Assembly: GCA_027063065.1 (NCBI GenBank)
Contig: JAMOSO010000036.1
Span: 1-9,035, forward strand
DNA from: Planctomycetota bacterium
GTDB taxonomy: Bacteria; Planctomycetota; JAMOSO01
Direction: 5' to 3'
Length of the DNA: 9,035 nt
Below, in pieces: positions 1 to 6,619 of the stretch; position 1 is the stretch's first letter, and each line of letters begins with the position of its first letter. The notes under the pieces were generated by a model. It was not told the DNA's origin. It was given only the letters and a program-made list of their open reading frames with translations, and made no database searches. Both the position numbers and the translations under genes were made by a program.

Positions 1-644
1 ACTACTATTTTATTACTATTTTTAACATATTTACCTACGCCTGTATGTTTGGCATTTGTTTCGTCATGTAATAATAGCAACTCGTTTGGAACACCCTCAT
101 ACTCATCAATTACAATTTCACCATTGGCATATAAATTATCAATAACAGATGTGTTAACTGTTTTTTCGATATAGCCCAAATACATTTCATCAACATTAAC
201 CATTTGTTTTTCATAGTCTTTTGCAACTAAACCAAGAGCATCTGCTTTAATACGTGCGTTAATATCTTTAGACACAAAAGTAACGTCTCTACCCTGCGTA
301 TGTAATCCATAGGCAACTTGTAAAATTCTATTATCAGGACTATTAACACGCAAACCAGAGTCCACATGTATAGAACTGGCAGAAATAATCATAATTAGAC
401 CACCGCGTTCTGTTGGAACACCTTCGCCCAATTTACCCTTAGATCTGATTTTATCTAAAAACCTAATAACTTGCCGTGCATTTCTGCCTAATTCATCAGA
501 ATTGGTTTTAAATTTGTCCAATTCTTCGATGACAGTCATTGGCAAAACCACTGTATTATCGGCGAAAGATTCTAACGACTGAGAATTATGTAACAATACA
601 TTAGTATCTAGTACAAATATTTTTTTTCTAGAAACAGCTGACAT
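1..644 (-). CDS. phoH2: PIN-PhoH family protein (PhoH2/YlaK type), N-terminal part, runs off window
   Basis: The visible 214 residues are a PIN-type ribonuclease domain followed by the start of the linker to the expected PhoH ATPase domain, which would lie beyond position 1. PIN signature residues are visible: D13 in VLDTNVLLHN, E40/E41 in VIEELDKF, D104 in NSPDNRIL and D127 in SKDIN, the acidic set that binds the metal ion. The segment near residues 182-193 (EGVPNELLLLHD) matches the stretch that precedes PhoH domains in this family. PhoH2 proteins are known as coupled RNase/RNA helicases; that role is carried over from the family. The ATG at 644 is preceded by AGGA (651-654, minus strand) at good spacing and by a convincing promoter. 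The gene lies downstream of the DUF1499 gene on the same strand, 210 bp away. The PhoH Walker motifs are not in the window, so the fusion is inferred. Confidence 0.88.
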   Translation of the reverse strand, partial: MSAVSRKKIFVLDTNVLLHNSQSLESFADNTVVLPMTVIEELDKFKTNSDELGRNARQVIRFLDKIRSKGKLGEGVPTERGGLIMIISASSIHVDSGLRVNSPDNRILQVAYGLHTQGRDVTFVSKDINARIKADALGLVAKDYEKQMVNVDEMYLGYIEKTVNTSVIDNLYANGEIVIDEYEGVPNELLLLHDETNAKHTGVGKYVKNSNKIV

Positions 645-671
645 AGACTTTCCTTTAAAAGAGAACTTCTT

Positions 672-699
672 ATTTTAACATCCACCTATTTTTTCTCAA
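672..699 (-). promoter_or_regulatory. Sigma-70-type promoter of the PIN-PhoH gene
   Basis: Reading the minus strand, a -35 box TTGAGA (699-694) is followed by a 16-base spacer and a -10 box TAAAAT (677-672), with TG one base before the -10 (680-679) forming an extended -10. Transcription would start near 665, giving a leader of about 20 bases that contains the AGGA ribosome binding site at 654-651. This suggests the PIN-PhoH gene is transcribed on its own and not only by read-through from the DUF1499 gene. Confidence 0.6.
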
Positions 700-716
700 G
701 ATTTTTTAATATAGTG

Positions 717-735
717 TCAACGTAAAGTACGTTGA
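717..735. repeat. Perfect 8-bp inverted repeat upstream of the PIN-PhoH promoter
   Basis: TCAACGTA (717-724) and TACGTTGA (728-735) are perfect inverted repeats around AAG. The centre, 726, is about 61 bases upstream of the predicted start near 665. No T-run follows on either strand, so it does not look like an intrinsic terminator; a protein-binding site is more likely. The binding protein is unknown. Confidence 0.5.
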
Positions 736-825
736 TGTCCGTTTTTGACAATATTAAAAACAAGATATTTCACAGCTATCATGACCTTAATTCTAGACTT
801 ACATTTTTAAAAAGCACAGTAATTA

Positions 826-884
826 ATCAATTTTATTGATGAGGTAAATAATGACTACTTTAAGTCATTTAATTTACCATCAAT
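826..884 (-). repeat. Long imperfect hairpin at the 3' end of the DUF1499 gene, with an alternative small hairpin
   Basis: Three blocks pair in order: ATTGAT (835-840) with ATCAAT (879-884), GGTAAAT (843-849) with ATTTACC (872-878), and AATGACT (850-856) with AGTCATT (863-869). Together they give 20 base pairs with two 2-base bulges and a 6-base loop. The structure covers the TAG stop and the last nine sense codons of the DUF1499 gene. A second ATCAAT copy at 826-831 can instead pair with ATTGAT 835-840 around TTT, competing for the base of the main stem. No U-run follows on either strand, so this is more likely an mRNA 3'-end or processing structure than a classical terminator. Confidence 0.6.
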
Positions 885-1343
885 ATCATATATTAAATGA
901 TGTTCTGCTAATTTTTGTGCAATAGTATTATACATGTCTAAGCTCCAACCATAATCATTAGACACTAAACGAGTAGCAGATTTACAAGATAATAGGTTAG
1001 TTGTCGGTTCCCATAAAATTTCAATATCATTATATAAACCTAAAATCAAACTGCGATGTTCTGCATAAATATAATCATCAGTAAATTTCACAACTTTCAT
1101 CCTTGGCATAGTAGATAAGATATCTTTTAACAATCTATGTTCATACCGCGGTGTAACCTCCCACTTATCCACCTTATGCAATTTATCTTTAGAGCTTGCA
1201 CACACCCAGTTTAAATCATTATTTCCATCTAACAAAAAATCAGAGCCTATCGGGGTTAATTTTGGTTTGCCACTACATAACCTAGGCACACAAAATACTG
1301 CTATTGCAAATAATAAAATAAAAAAAGTAAAGAAATTTTTCAT
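855..1343 (-). CDS. Exported DUF1499 family protein
   Basis: This 162-residue protein has a hydrophobic N-terminal segment (residues 4-19, after MKN), which is a signal peptide or membrane anchor, so the rest should be outside the cytoplasmic membrane. The remainder fits DUF1499: after the leader come the CSG.P....G.L-like stretch and NWVCASSKD (45-53, where the family usually has N-C-V-S-S), then YIYAEHRS (91-98), a YNDIEILW block (104-111) and SCKSATRLVSNDYGWSLDMYN (119-139, the family's 'RSASR.G.sDlG.N' region). Function is unknown for the family. The ATG at 1343 is preceded by AGGA (1354-1351) seven bases away. It diverges from the nitroreductase gene and lies upstream of the PIN-PhoH gene. 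The cysteines at 18 and 23 do not sit in a good lipobox, so I do not call it a lipoprotein. Its 3' end is embedded in a strong hairpin. Confidence 0.78.
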   Translation of the reverse strand: MKNFFTFFILLFAIAVFCVPRLCSGKPKLTPIGSDFLLDGNNDLNWVCASSKDKLHKVDKWEVTPRYEHRLLKDILSTMPRMKVVKFTDDYIYAEHRSLILGLYNDIEILWEPTTNLLSCKSATRLVSNDYGWSLDMYNTIAQKLAEHHLIYDIDGKLNDLK

Positions 1344-1445
1344 AAAAATATCCTATAATGGATATATAATAATGCAATAAAAAAACAAAACCCACTTTAC
1401 AAATAAACAACCATTAATCGCTAACTAGAATGTTTTAAGTAAATT

Positions 1446-1454
1446 TGTTATAAT
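1446..1454 (+). promoter_or_regulatory. Extended -10 promoter of the nitroreductase operon
   Basis: TGT followed by a perfect TATAAT (1449-1454) makes an extended -10 element. No good -35 is seen at the right distance (1426-1431 reads TAGAAT), which extended -10 promoters tolerate. The start would be near 1461, leaving a leader of about 16 bases with AGGT (1468-1471) before the ATG at 1477. The 133-bp region from 1344 to 1476 also has to hold the promoter of the divergent DUF1499 gene; a weak TTGTTT (1388-1383)/TATATC (1366-1361) pair on the minus strand is the best I see there. Confidence 0.6.
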
Positions 1455-1476
1455 ATTTTTATTTTTTAGGTACACA

Positions 1477-1998
1477 ATGAATACTGTAATAGACACTATC
1501 ATAAATCGTCGCTCTATACGCAAATTTAAAGACACGCAAATAACTCAAGAACATTTACAAATAATGCTCAAAGCTATGGAGGCTGCTCCATCAGCTGGTA
1601 ATATTCAGCCTTGGAGTTTTTATGTAATTAAAAACAAAGATGTTAAAAAGCAATTATGTGAAATATCTTTTAATCAAACAGCCTTAATTGAAGCGCCTGT
1701 AGTAATTGCAATATGCGCTAAACCAAAAGAATCAGCCGCCACATATCAACAACTTGGTCAAGACTTTTTTTGCATACAAGATACTGCTTGTGTGGCTCAA
1801 AACTTACAATTAGCAGCACATTCTTTAGGATATGGCTGTGTATGGATTGGCATTGTAAAGCAAGACGATATCCGCCAGACAATCAAAGCAACACAATCAG
1901 AACAACCTGTTGCCCTCATTGCTATTGGCATTGCCAATGAAACACCTGCTGCATACGATCGTATTGAATGGCAAAAATTAACTACTTTTATCGATTAG
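1477..1998 (+). CDS. Nitroreductase family FMN-dependent oxidoreductase
   Basis: A 173-residue member of the nitroreductase fold, which uses FMN and NAD(P)H to reduce nitro groups, quinones or other acceptors in the cytoplasm. The N-terminal RRSIRKF (11-17) binds the FMN phosphate in this family. PSAGNIQPWSF (38-48) is the second signature, and GYGCVWIG (118-125) with ALIAIGIANE (146-155) form the C-terminal flavin-binding core. The length is typical of the short, single-domain subgroup found in many anaerobes and in genes of unknown substrate. The start is preceded by AGGT six bases upstream and by an extended -10 promoter. Only seven bases separate its TAG from the next gene, so the two are almost certainly co-transcribed. 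The substrate cannot be told from sequence. Confidence 0.9.
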   Translation: MNTVIDTIINRRSIRKFKDTQITQEHLQIMLKAMEAAPSAGNIQPWSFYVIKNKDVKKQLCEISFNQTALIEAPVVIAICAKPKESAATYQQLGQDFFCIQDTACVAQNLQLAAHSLGYGCVWIGIVKQDDIRQTIKATQSEQPVALIAIGIANETPAAYDRIEWQKLTTFID

Positions 1999-2005
1999 GT
2001 ATCAA

Positions 2006-2596
2006 ATGAAAATTATAGCAATTAACTGTAGTCCAAAAGCGCAACGCAACACTTATCAGGCCTTACAAGAAAGTCTAAAAGGTATTGCAAATATCAACCC
2101 CAGTATAGAAACATCTATTATAGAATTAGCTAATCAAGATATTCGTGACTGCCAAGATTGTGGCTTTTGTAAAAACAAATTTGGTTGTTCTCAAAAAGAT
2201 GATTTTCAAGATATTATAAATGCGTTAGATGATGATGACTTAGTAGGTTTAATTATTGGATCACCCGTATATATGGGAAGTATGAGCGGATTATGTAAAT
2301 CCTTTATAGATAGAACTGTAATTTTTAGACGCAATGGATTTAAATTTAGAAATATAATTGGAGGAGTTGTTACAACAGGTGGCTCAAGAAATGGTGGACA
2401 AGAATTAACCATTCAAACCATACAAACTGCAATGTTTATCCACGATATGTTACCTGTTAGCGACGGCAACGAAACATCACATTTTGGAGGAACAGTCTGG
2501 GCAAAAAAAGGCGAACCTAAATTAGTTGACGACACAGGCTTAACAACTTGTTTTAACTTAGGAAAACGCATGGCACAATTAGCCGGCAAGTTTTGA
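2006..2596 (+). CDS. Flavodoxin-fold iron-sulfur flavoprotein (Isf/NADPH-dependent FMN reductase family)
   Basis: A 196-residue flavodoxin-fold protein. SPKAQRNTYQAL (9-20) is the FMN phosphate loop, IGSPVYMGSMSGLCKSFIDR (84-103) is the second flavin loop, and VVTTGGSRNGGQE (121-133) the third. Between the first two is CQDCGFCKNKFGC (49-61), a C-x2-C-x2-C-x5-C pattern: the compact cysteine motif that binds a [4Fe-4S] cluster in archaeal-type iron-sulfur flavoproteins. This predicts an electron-transfer protein carrying both FMN and an Fe-S cluster, rather than a plain FMN reductase; cluster binding is inferred from the spacing. It follows the nitroreductase gene by seven bases with AGGT as its ribosome site, so it may be that enzyme's electron donor or partner. 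Its last 18 bases overlap the end of the opposite-strand rfbD gene. Confidence 0.87.
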   Translation: MKIIAINCSPKAQRNTYQALQESLKGIANINPSIETSIIELANQDIRDCQDCGFCKNKFGCSQKDDFQDIINALDDDDLVGLIIGSPVYMGSMSGLCKSFIDRTVIFRRNGFKFRNIIGGVVTTGGSRNGGQELTIQTIQTAMFIHDMLPVSDGNETSHFGGTVWAKKGEPKLVDDTGLTTCFNLGKRMAQLAGKF

Positions 2597-3427
2597 TATG
2601 ATTTTTTGCAATTCAATTTGCCAAGTTTGATTATTTGCTACATCACATTGCAAAACAGAATAAGCTGGACGTTTAGCTAGCATATTTAACTGTTTTGCTG
2701 TGGTGGGCAATATCTTGACCTTATTTAAAATTATATGATATTTAATTGCCAATTTAGCAATGGTTTTGGCAAATTGATATCTAGTACAAAAGCCTTTATT
2801 ACAAAAGTTTACAATAGGACTTACTTCAAAACAATTATGCATAATCTGATGCCAAATATAACTAGCCAATGACAATGCGCTAGTAGGCGAACCAATCTCA
2901 TCATCTACAACCGATATATATTTATTATTTTGCAATAATTTAATAATACTTAAAACAAAATTATTTTGCCAAGGCGAATACAACCACGAGGTTCTAATAA
3001 CTTGATTGTATGATGAATGTTTAAACACATAATTTTCACCCTCTAATTTTGATTGTCCATATACATTAATAGGATTTGTTTTATCTGTAATTAAATAAGG
3101 ACTACTAGACAACCCATCAAAAACAAAATCGGTTGAAATATGGATTAATCTAATGTTATATTGCGCACAAACCATAGCCAATAAATCAACACCTTTAGCA
3201 TTTATTGCATAAGCCAAATCTGGACAAACTTCTGCGCCTTCCACATCGGTATAACCACTTGCATTAATTACAAAATTATAGTGCTGATTTAAACATTTTT
3301 TTAAATCAATTATTTTTGTAATATCACATTCTTTATGATTATAATAAGTAACATCAACATCTAATGGTTGCTGATGTTTTAAACTAAGCCCTAGCTGTCC
3401 TTCGCTACCTAAAACTGCAACTTTCAC
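2579..3427 (-). CDS. rfbD: dTDP-4-dehydrorhamnose reductase-like protein (RfbD/RmlD family)
   Basis: A 282-residue extended short-chain reductase. The N-terminal GSEGQLG (7-13) is the NAD(P)-binding glycine motif with the RmlD-type 'GQLG'. NASGYTDVEGAE (55-66), the catalytic STDFVFDG (98-105) with YGQSK (Y123, K127), RTSWLYS (145-151) and VVDDEIGSPTSA (173-184) all match RmlD, which makes dTDP-L-rhamnose in the last step of the pathway. No rfbA, rfbB or rfbC is present here, so the exact sugar is uncertain and a related deoxysugar reductase is possible. The start is GTG, immediately after the TAA of cysC with no gap and no clear Shine-Dalgarno sequence, so translation is probably coupled to cysC. 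The 3' end overlaps the flavoprotein gene by 18 bases tail to tail. The product is cytoplasmic and would feed surface polysaccharide synthesis. Confidence 0.85.
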   Translation of the reverse strand: MKVAVLGSEGQLGLSLKHQQPLDVDVTYYNHKECDITKIIDLKKCLNQHYNFVINASGYTDVEGAEVCPDLAYAINAKGVDLLAMVCAQYNIRLIHISTDFVFDGLSSSPYLITDKTNPINVYGQSKLEGENYVFKHSSYNQVIRTSWLYSPWQNNFVLSIIKLLQNNKYISVVDDEIGSPTSALSLASYIWHQIMHNCFEVSPIVNFCNKGFCTRYQFAKTIAKLAIKYHIILNKVKILPTTAKQLNMLAKRPAYSVLQCDVANNQTWQIELQKIISKLAG

Positions 3428-4027
3428 TTATATAATACCAGATAATTTAAGATGTTTGATGACTTGCTCAGCACATATTTCTACCGAAAATTTATCGGAC
3501 ATTATTAATATTTCTGGATTTGTAGGCTCTTCATAGGGACTTGATATACCAGTAAATGAGGATATTTTGCCTTCGGCAACTTTTGCATACAAGCCTTTGG
3601 GATCTCTTTTTTTACAAATATTTATATCACATTTTATATGCACTTCACAAAAACTGCCCTCAGAAAATTTTTGACGCACACTTTGCCTATCTTTGATAAA
3701 CGGCGAAATAAAAGTACACAAGACAATCATACCAGTTTGATAAAACAGATTGGCAACTTCACCGACACGGCGGATATTTTCGCTTCTATCCACTTCTTCA
3801 AAACCCAAATCACCACAAAGTCCATGTCTAATGTTATCACCATCTAAAAGCGTAACTTGTTTATTGTCATTAAATAATTTATGTAAGACTGCCTTGGCTA
3901 TTGTAGATTTGCCAGATCCAGACAAGCCTGTAAACCAAACCACTACCCCACGATGACCATTGCGTATTTCATAGTCATTACGAACTATACTGCTGTCTTC
4001 CCATTTGATATTTGTTGATTTGAGCAC
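3428..4027 (-). CDS. cysC: Adenylylsulfate (APS) kinase
   Basis: A full-length (199-residue) APS kinase, which phosphorylates adenosine 5'-phosphosulfate to PAPS, the donor for sulfation and in some bacteria the substrate for sulfate reduction. Visible motifs are the Walker A loop GLSGSGKST (34-42), DGDNIRHGL (62-70), the RSENIRRVGEVANL helix (81-94), FISPF (106-110) around the conserved Ser-Pro, and RDPKGLYAKVAEGKISSFTG (141-160) followed by SPYEEP. It is free-standing, with no CysN or PAPS reductase domain. The start must be the GTG at 4027: an in-frame TAA lies two codons upstream and no ATG precedes the conserved N-terminal region; a weak GGA (4036-4034) serves as ribosome site. It is directly followed by rfbD, which hints at sulfated or deoxysugar-containing glycans rather than cysteine synthesis. 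That reading is inference from context. Confidence 0.93.
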   Translation of the reverse strand: MLKSTNIKWEDSSIVRNDYEIRNGHRGVVVWFTGLSGSGKSTIAKAVLHKLFNDNKQVTLLDGDNIRHGLCGDLGFEEVDRSENIRRVGEVANLFYQTGMIVLCTFISPFIKDRQSVRQKFSEGSFCEVHIKCDINICKKRDPKGLYAKVAEGKISSFTGISSPYEEPTNPEILIMSDKFSVEICAEQVIKHLKLSGII

Positions 4028-4070
4028 ACTTTATCCATGTAAAAAAAGAATTATTTAATATAATAAAATT
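4028..4070. promoter_or_regulatory. 43-bp divergent cysC/hrpB promoter region
   Basis: The gap between divergent cysC and hrpB is only 43 bp and nearly all A/T. On the plus strand, TATAAT (4059-4064) lies exactly six bases before the hrpB ATG. On the minus strand, TATATT (4062-4057) overlaps it and would start cysC transcription near 4050; a weak TTGGTA (4083-4078) inside hrpB is a possible -35 for that side. No good -35 is seen for hrpB. Because the two -10 boxes overlap, polymerase binding in one direction should exclude the other. Confidence 0.45.
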
Positions 4071-6551
4071 ATGACTTTACCAATCTTTACCATAAAAGAC
4101 AAAATAATAACCCATTTAAAAAATAATAATAGATTGATTTTATCTGCTCCAACTGGTTCAGGAAAAACAACCCAAGTACCACAGTTTATACTAGATAGCA
4201 ATATACTTGGCGAAAAAACAATCATAGTTCTACAACCTAGACGCATTGCAACTAGAATGATAGCTAAACGCATATCACAAGAACGCCATAATATACTTGG
4301 TCAAGAAATTGGTTTTCAAACGCGGTATGAAACTACGAAAAGCAAAAATACCAAAATTTTATTTATCACAGAAGCTTTACTCCTAAGGCGTTTACAAACA
4401 AATCCAAATTTAACCGGTATTGGCGCAATTATTATAGATGAGTTTCACGAACGTCATTTAGCCAGCGACGTAAGCTTGGCAATGATTGCTAATCTTCAAG
4501 CAATTAGGACAGATTTAAAACTAATTGTAATGTCAGCAACATTAGCCATTGAGCAATTAATTAAATATTTAAATGCTAAACACATATCCGCATCTGGACG
4601 GTCGTATCCTGTAACAATTAAATATCAAAGCCCTAAACAAGCACATATTTGGGATGAAGCGGCAAAATGTATTAAAGACTGCTTAAACAATAAACTAAAA
4701 GGAGATATCTTAGTTTTTATGCCTGGTGTTTACGAGATACAACGCACCATCGAAACTTGCAAAAATATTAACCTAAGTGAAAAAGTAGATTTATTGCCAT
4801 TGTACGGACAACTGCCAGCCCGTGAGCAAGATAAAATAATGCAAATATCCACTAGACGCAAAGTTATTATAAGCACAAATATAGCAGAAACATCACTAAC
4901 TATTAATGGTATTTGTATCGTTATTGATAGCGGTATAGCTAAGATAAACCGCTTTGATTCAATGCGCCAATTAAATTGCCTGCAAACAGAAGAAATAAGT
5001 CGCTCTAGTAGCGAACAACGAGCCGGCAGAGCTGGACGTACACAACCTGGTCTATGCATACGCCTTTGGGCAGAACAAAATCATCAAAGACGCAAAGCAC
5101 ATGAAGATTCTGAAATCAACCGTATTGATTTAAGTTCTATATTTTTACAACTATTAGACTGCAATATAAATCCTAGTGAATTTAATTGGTTTGAAGCACC
5201 AAGCATACAATCGACACAACAAGCATTTAAAATTTTACAACAATTAAAGGCAATCAATCACGACAATACAATCACTACTTTAGGCTCGCAAATGGCAAAA
5301 TTTCCAACTCATCCACGTATTGCACGCATCTTAATTGAAGGAGCAAAGCGCAACTGTGGACAAAGAGTCGCTATATGGGCAGCTATTGCCAGTGAACAAA
5401 ATTTATTTGTAAAAAATTCTTCTTTTTTACAAAACCAAGAATTGCATAGCGATTTTATACGTTTTGAAAAAGCTTTAAATTTGGCACAAGATTGTCAATA
5501 CAACATCAATGTATGTAATCAAAACGGAATCAAAGCCAATATTTGCCGTCAAATAAATAGCAGTGCTAAATTATTTTGTGATATAGGCTCTAAATTTAAC
5601 TTAGATATGTTTTTGGAAGGCAAAATAGAAGATGCCATTAAATCTATGCTTAGTGCATACCCTGATTTTATAGCATATAGAAGTAGTCTGGGCTCACGAT
5701 TATGCAAATTAAGCGATGGTAAAACTGGAACTTTAAGCAAAGACTCCAACATTGGTGATTGTCAATTAATCTTAGTGGGAGCTATTCAAGAAATATCATC
5801 AAAACATGGCAATAAAAAATGGCTCAATTTAAACTCTTGCATCAAACAAGATTGGCTATTAGAAATACATCCAGAACTATTTAACATCTACAACAAAACT
5901 GATTGGGACAATCAAACTCGCAGTGTAAAAGATTTTTCTGGCGTCACATTTAATGATTTACTAATTGAAGAACAAATACACGAAACAAATAACAGCCAAA
6001 AAGCAACCGAGATATTAGCTTCTAAAATAATTAATGGCGAACTAAAACTAAAGAATTGGAACCAAGAAGTTGATAATTGGATAGAGCGTGTCCGCTGTTG
6101 CGCTTTGTGGTTTCCAGATAAAAATCTAATCAATTACAACAGTGAGGATATGCAACTTATACTTGAAGAAATATGTAATAACGCGGTACGCTATAAGGAT
6201 ATTGCCAATAAGCCATGTCTTGATTATATCAAACACGCATTAAGTTGGGATGAAATTTGTTTTGTTGAAAAAATGGCTCCAGTAAGCATAAAATTGCCAA
6301 ATGGTAAATCATTAAAAATTATATATCAAGCTGGCAAAGATCCTAAAGGACGTGCAAAAATACAAGAATTATACGACTTAAATTCTACCCCATATATCGG
6401 CAACGGAAAAATTTGTCTACAAATAGAAATACTAGCACCTAATTACCGTCCTTGCCAAATAACCAAAGATATGTCTAGCTTTTGGAAAAACACATATCCA
6501 CAAGTCAAAAAAGATTTAAGAGGCAGATACCCCAAACATGAGTGGCGTTAA
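4071..6551 (+). CDS. hrpB: ATP-dependent RNA helicase HrpB (DEAH-box family)
   Basis: An 826-residue DEAH/RHA-type helicase with all motifs: I APTGSGKT (26-33), Ia QPRRIA (55-60), II DEFH (123-126, the HrpB variant of DEAH), III SAT (155-157), IV VFMPG (215-219), V STNIAETSLTI (268-278) and VI QRAGRAGRT (316-324). The family C-terminal domain follows, ending in RGRYPKHEW, with the PSxRPIQVT-like APNYRPCQITKDMSSFW upstream of it. Length is normal for HrpB; the protein stops right after KHEWR, slightly shorter than relatives that continue with a short acidic/proline tail. The cellular RNA target of HrpB is not well defined in bacteria. There is no Shine-Dalgarno sequence before the ATG; instead TATAAT sits six bases away, suggesting a leaderless mRNA. 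The start fits the usual distance from N-terminus to motif I. It diverges from cysC. Confidence 0.95.
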   Translation: MTLPIFTIKDKIITHLKNNNRLILSAPTGSGKTTQVPQFILDSNILGEKTIIVLQPRRIATRMIAKRISQERHNILGQEIGFQTRYETTKSKNTKILFITEALLLRRLQTNPNLTGIGAIIIDEFHERHLASDVSLAMIANLQAIRTDLKLIVMSATLAIEQLIKYLNAKHISASGRSYPVTIKYQSPKQAHIWDEAAKCIKDCLNNKLKGDILVFMPGVYEIQRTIETCKNINLSEKVDLLPLYGQLPAREQDKIMQISTRRKVIISTNIAETSLTINGICIVIDSGIAKINRFDSMRQLNCLQTEEISRSSSEQRAGRAGRTQPGLCIRLWAEQNHQRRKAHEDSEINRIDLSSIFLQLLDCNINPSEFNWFEAPSIQSTQQAFKILQQLKAINHDNTITTLGSQMAKFPTHPRIARILIEGAKRNCGQRVAIWAAIASEQNLFVKNSSFLQNQELHSDFIRFEKALNLAQDCQYNINVCNQNGIKANICRQINSSAKLFCDIGSKFNLDMFLEGKIEDAIKSMLSAYPDFIAYRSSLGSRLCKLSDGKTGTLSKDSNIGDCQLILVGAIQEISSKHGNKKWLNLNSCIKQDWLLEIHPELFNIYNKTDWDNQTRSVKDFSGVTFNDLLIEEQIHETNNSQKATEILASKIINGELKLKNWNQEVDNWIERVRCCALWFPDKNLINYNSEDMQLILEEICNNAVRYKDIANKPCLDYIKHALSWDEICFVEKMAPVSIKLPNGKSLKIIYQAGKDPKGRAKIQELYDLNSTPYIGNGKICLQIEILAPNYRPCQITKDMSSFWKNTYPQVKKDLRGRYPKHEWR

Positions 6552-6566
6552 TACTTGTAAGTATTA
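6549..6566 (+). repeat. Short inverted repeat at the hrpB stop codon
   Basis: TAATACTT (6549-6556) and AAGTATTA (6559-6566) are perfect inverted repeats separated by two bases, beginning at the hrpB TAA. It is followed by TGGGTTTTG rather than a clean T-run and is A/T-rich, so at best it is a weak terminator of the hrpB transcript. Confidence 0.3.
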
Positions 6567-6574
6567 TGGGTTTT

Positions 6575-6613
6575 GCTTACCATTAATTAATGCTTACGGA
6601 TATAAAATACAAT
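6575..6613 (+). promoter_or_regulatory. Promoter and possible operator of the cyclic-nucleotide-binding gene
   Basis: TACAAT (6608-6613) is a good -10 match and ends six bases before the ATG at 6620, which predicts transcription starting at the A of ATG. Upstream, a perfect 12-bp palindrome CATTAATTAATG (6581-6592) is flanked by the direct repeat GCTTAC (6575-6580 and 6592-6597). Its centre is about 33 bases before the predicted start, over the -35 position, where a repressor site would act. There is no convincing -35 sequence. Confidence 0.4.
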
Positions 6614-6619
6614 TAAATT

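Noticed and set aside
745-750. TTGACA on the plus strand, a perfect -35 match
   Set aside because: No -10 at the right distance and no plus-strand gene follows; it lies between two minus-strand genes.
717-750. Inverted repeat followed by GTTTTT as an intrinsic terminator
   Set aside because: The T-run is on the plus strand, where no gene ends; the minus strand, which is transcribed here, has no U-run after the stem.
1270-1300. Possible lipobox in the DUF1499 protein (C18 or C23)
   Set aside because: The residues before each cysteine do not fit the usual L-[AS]-[GA]-C pattern, and DUF1499 relatives often start with a similar CSG-type stretch after the leader.
2594-2596. TGA stop of the flavoprotein as a recoded Trp or Sec codon
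   Set aside because: Tryptophan is encoded by TGG throughout the window and the flavoprotein already has its normal family length, so TGA is read as a stop.
4036-4038. ATG upstream of the cysC GTG as an alternative start
   Set aside because: It is out of frame with cysC (11 bases away from the GTG).
4730-5059. 109-codon open frame antisense to hrpB
   Set aside because: It lies opposite conserved helicase motifs, is cysteine-rich with no recognisable domain, and has no promoter or ribosome site; it is a by-product of hrpB codon use.
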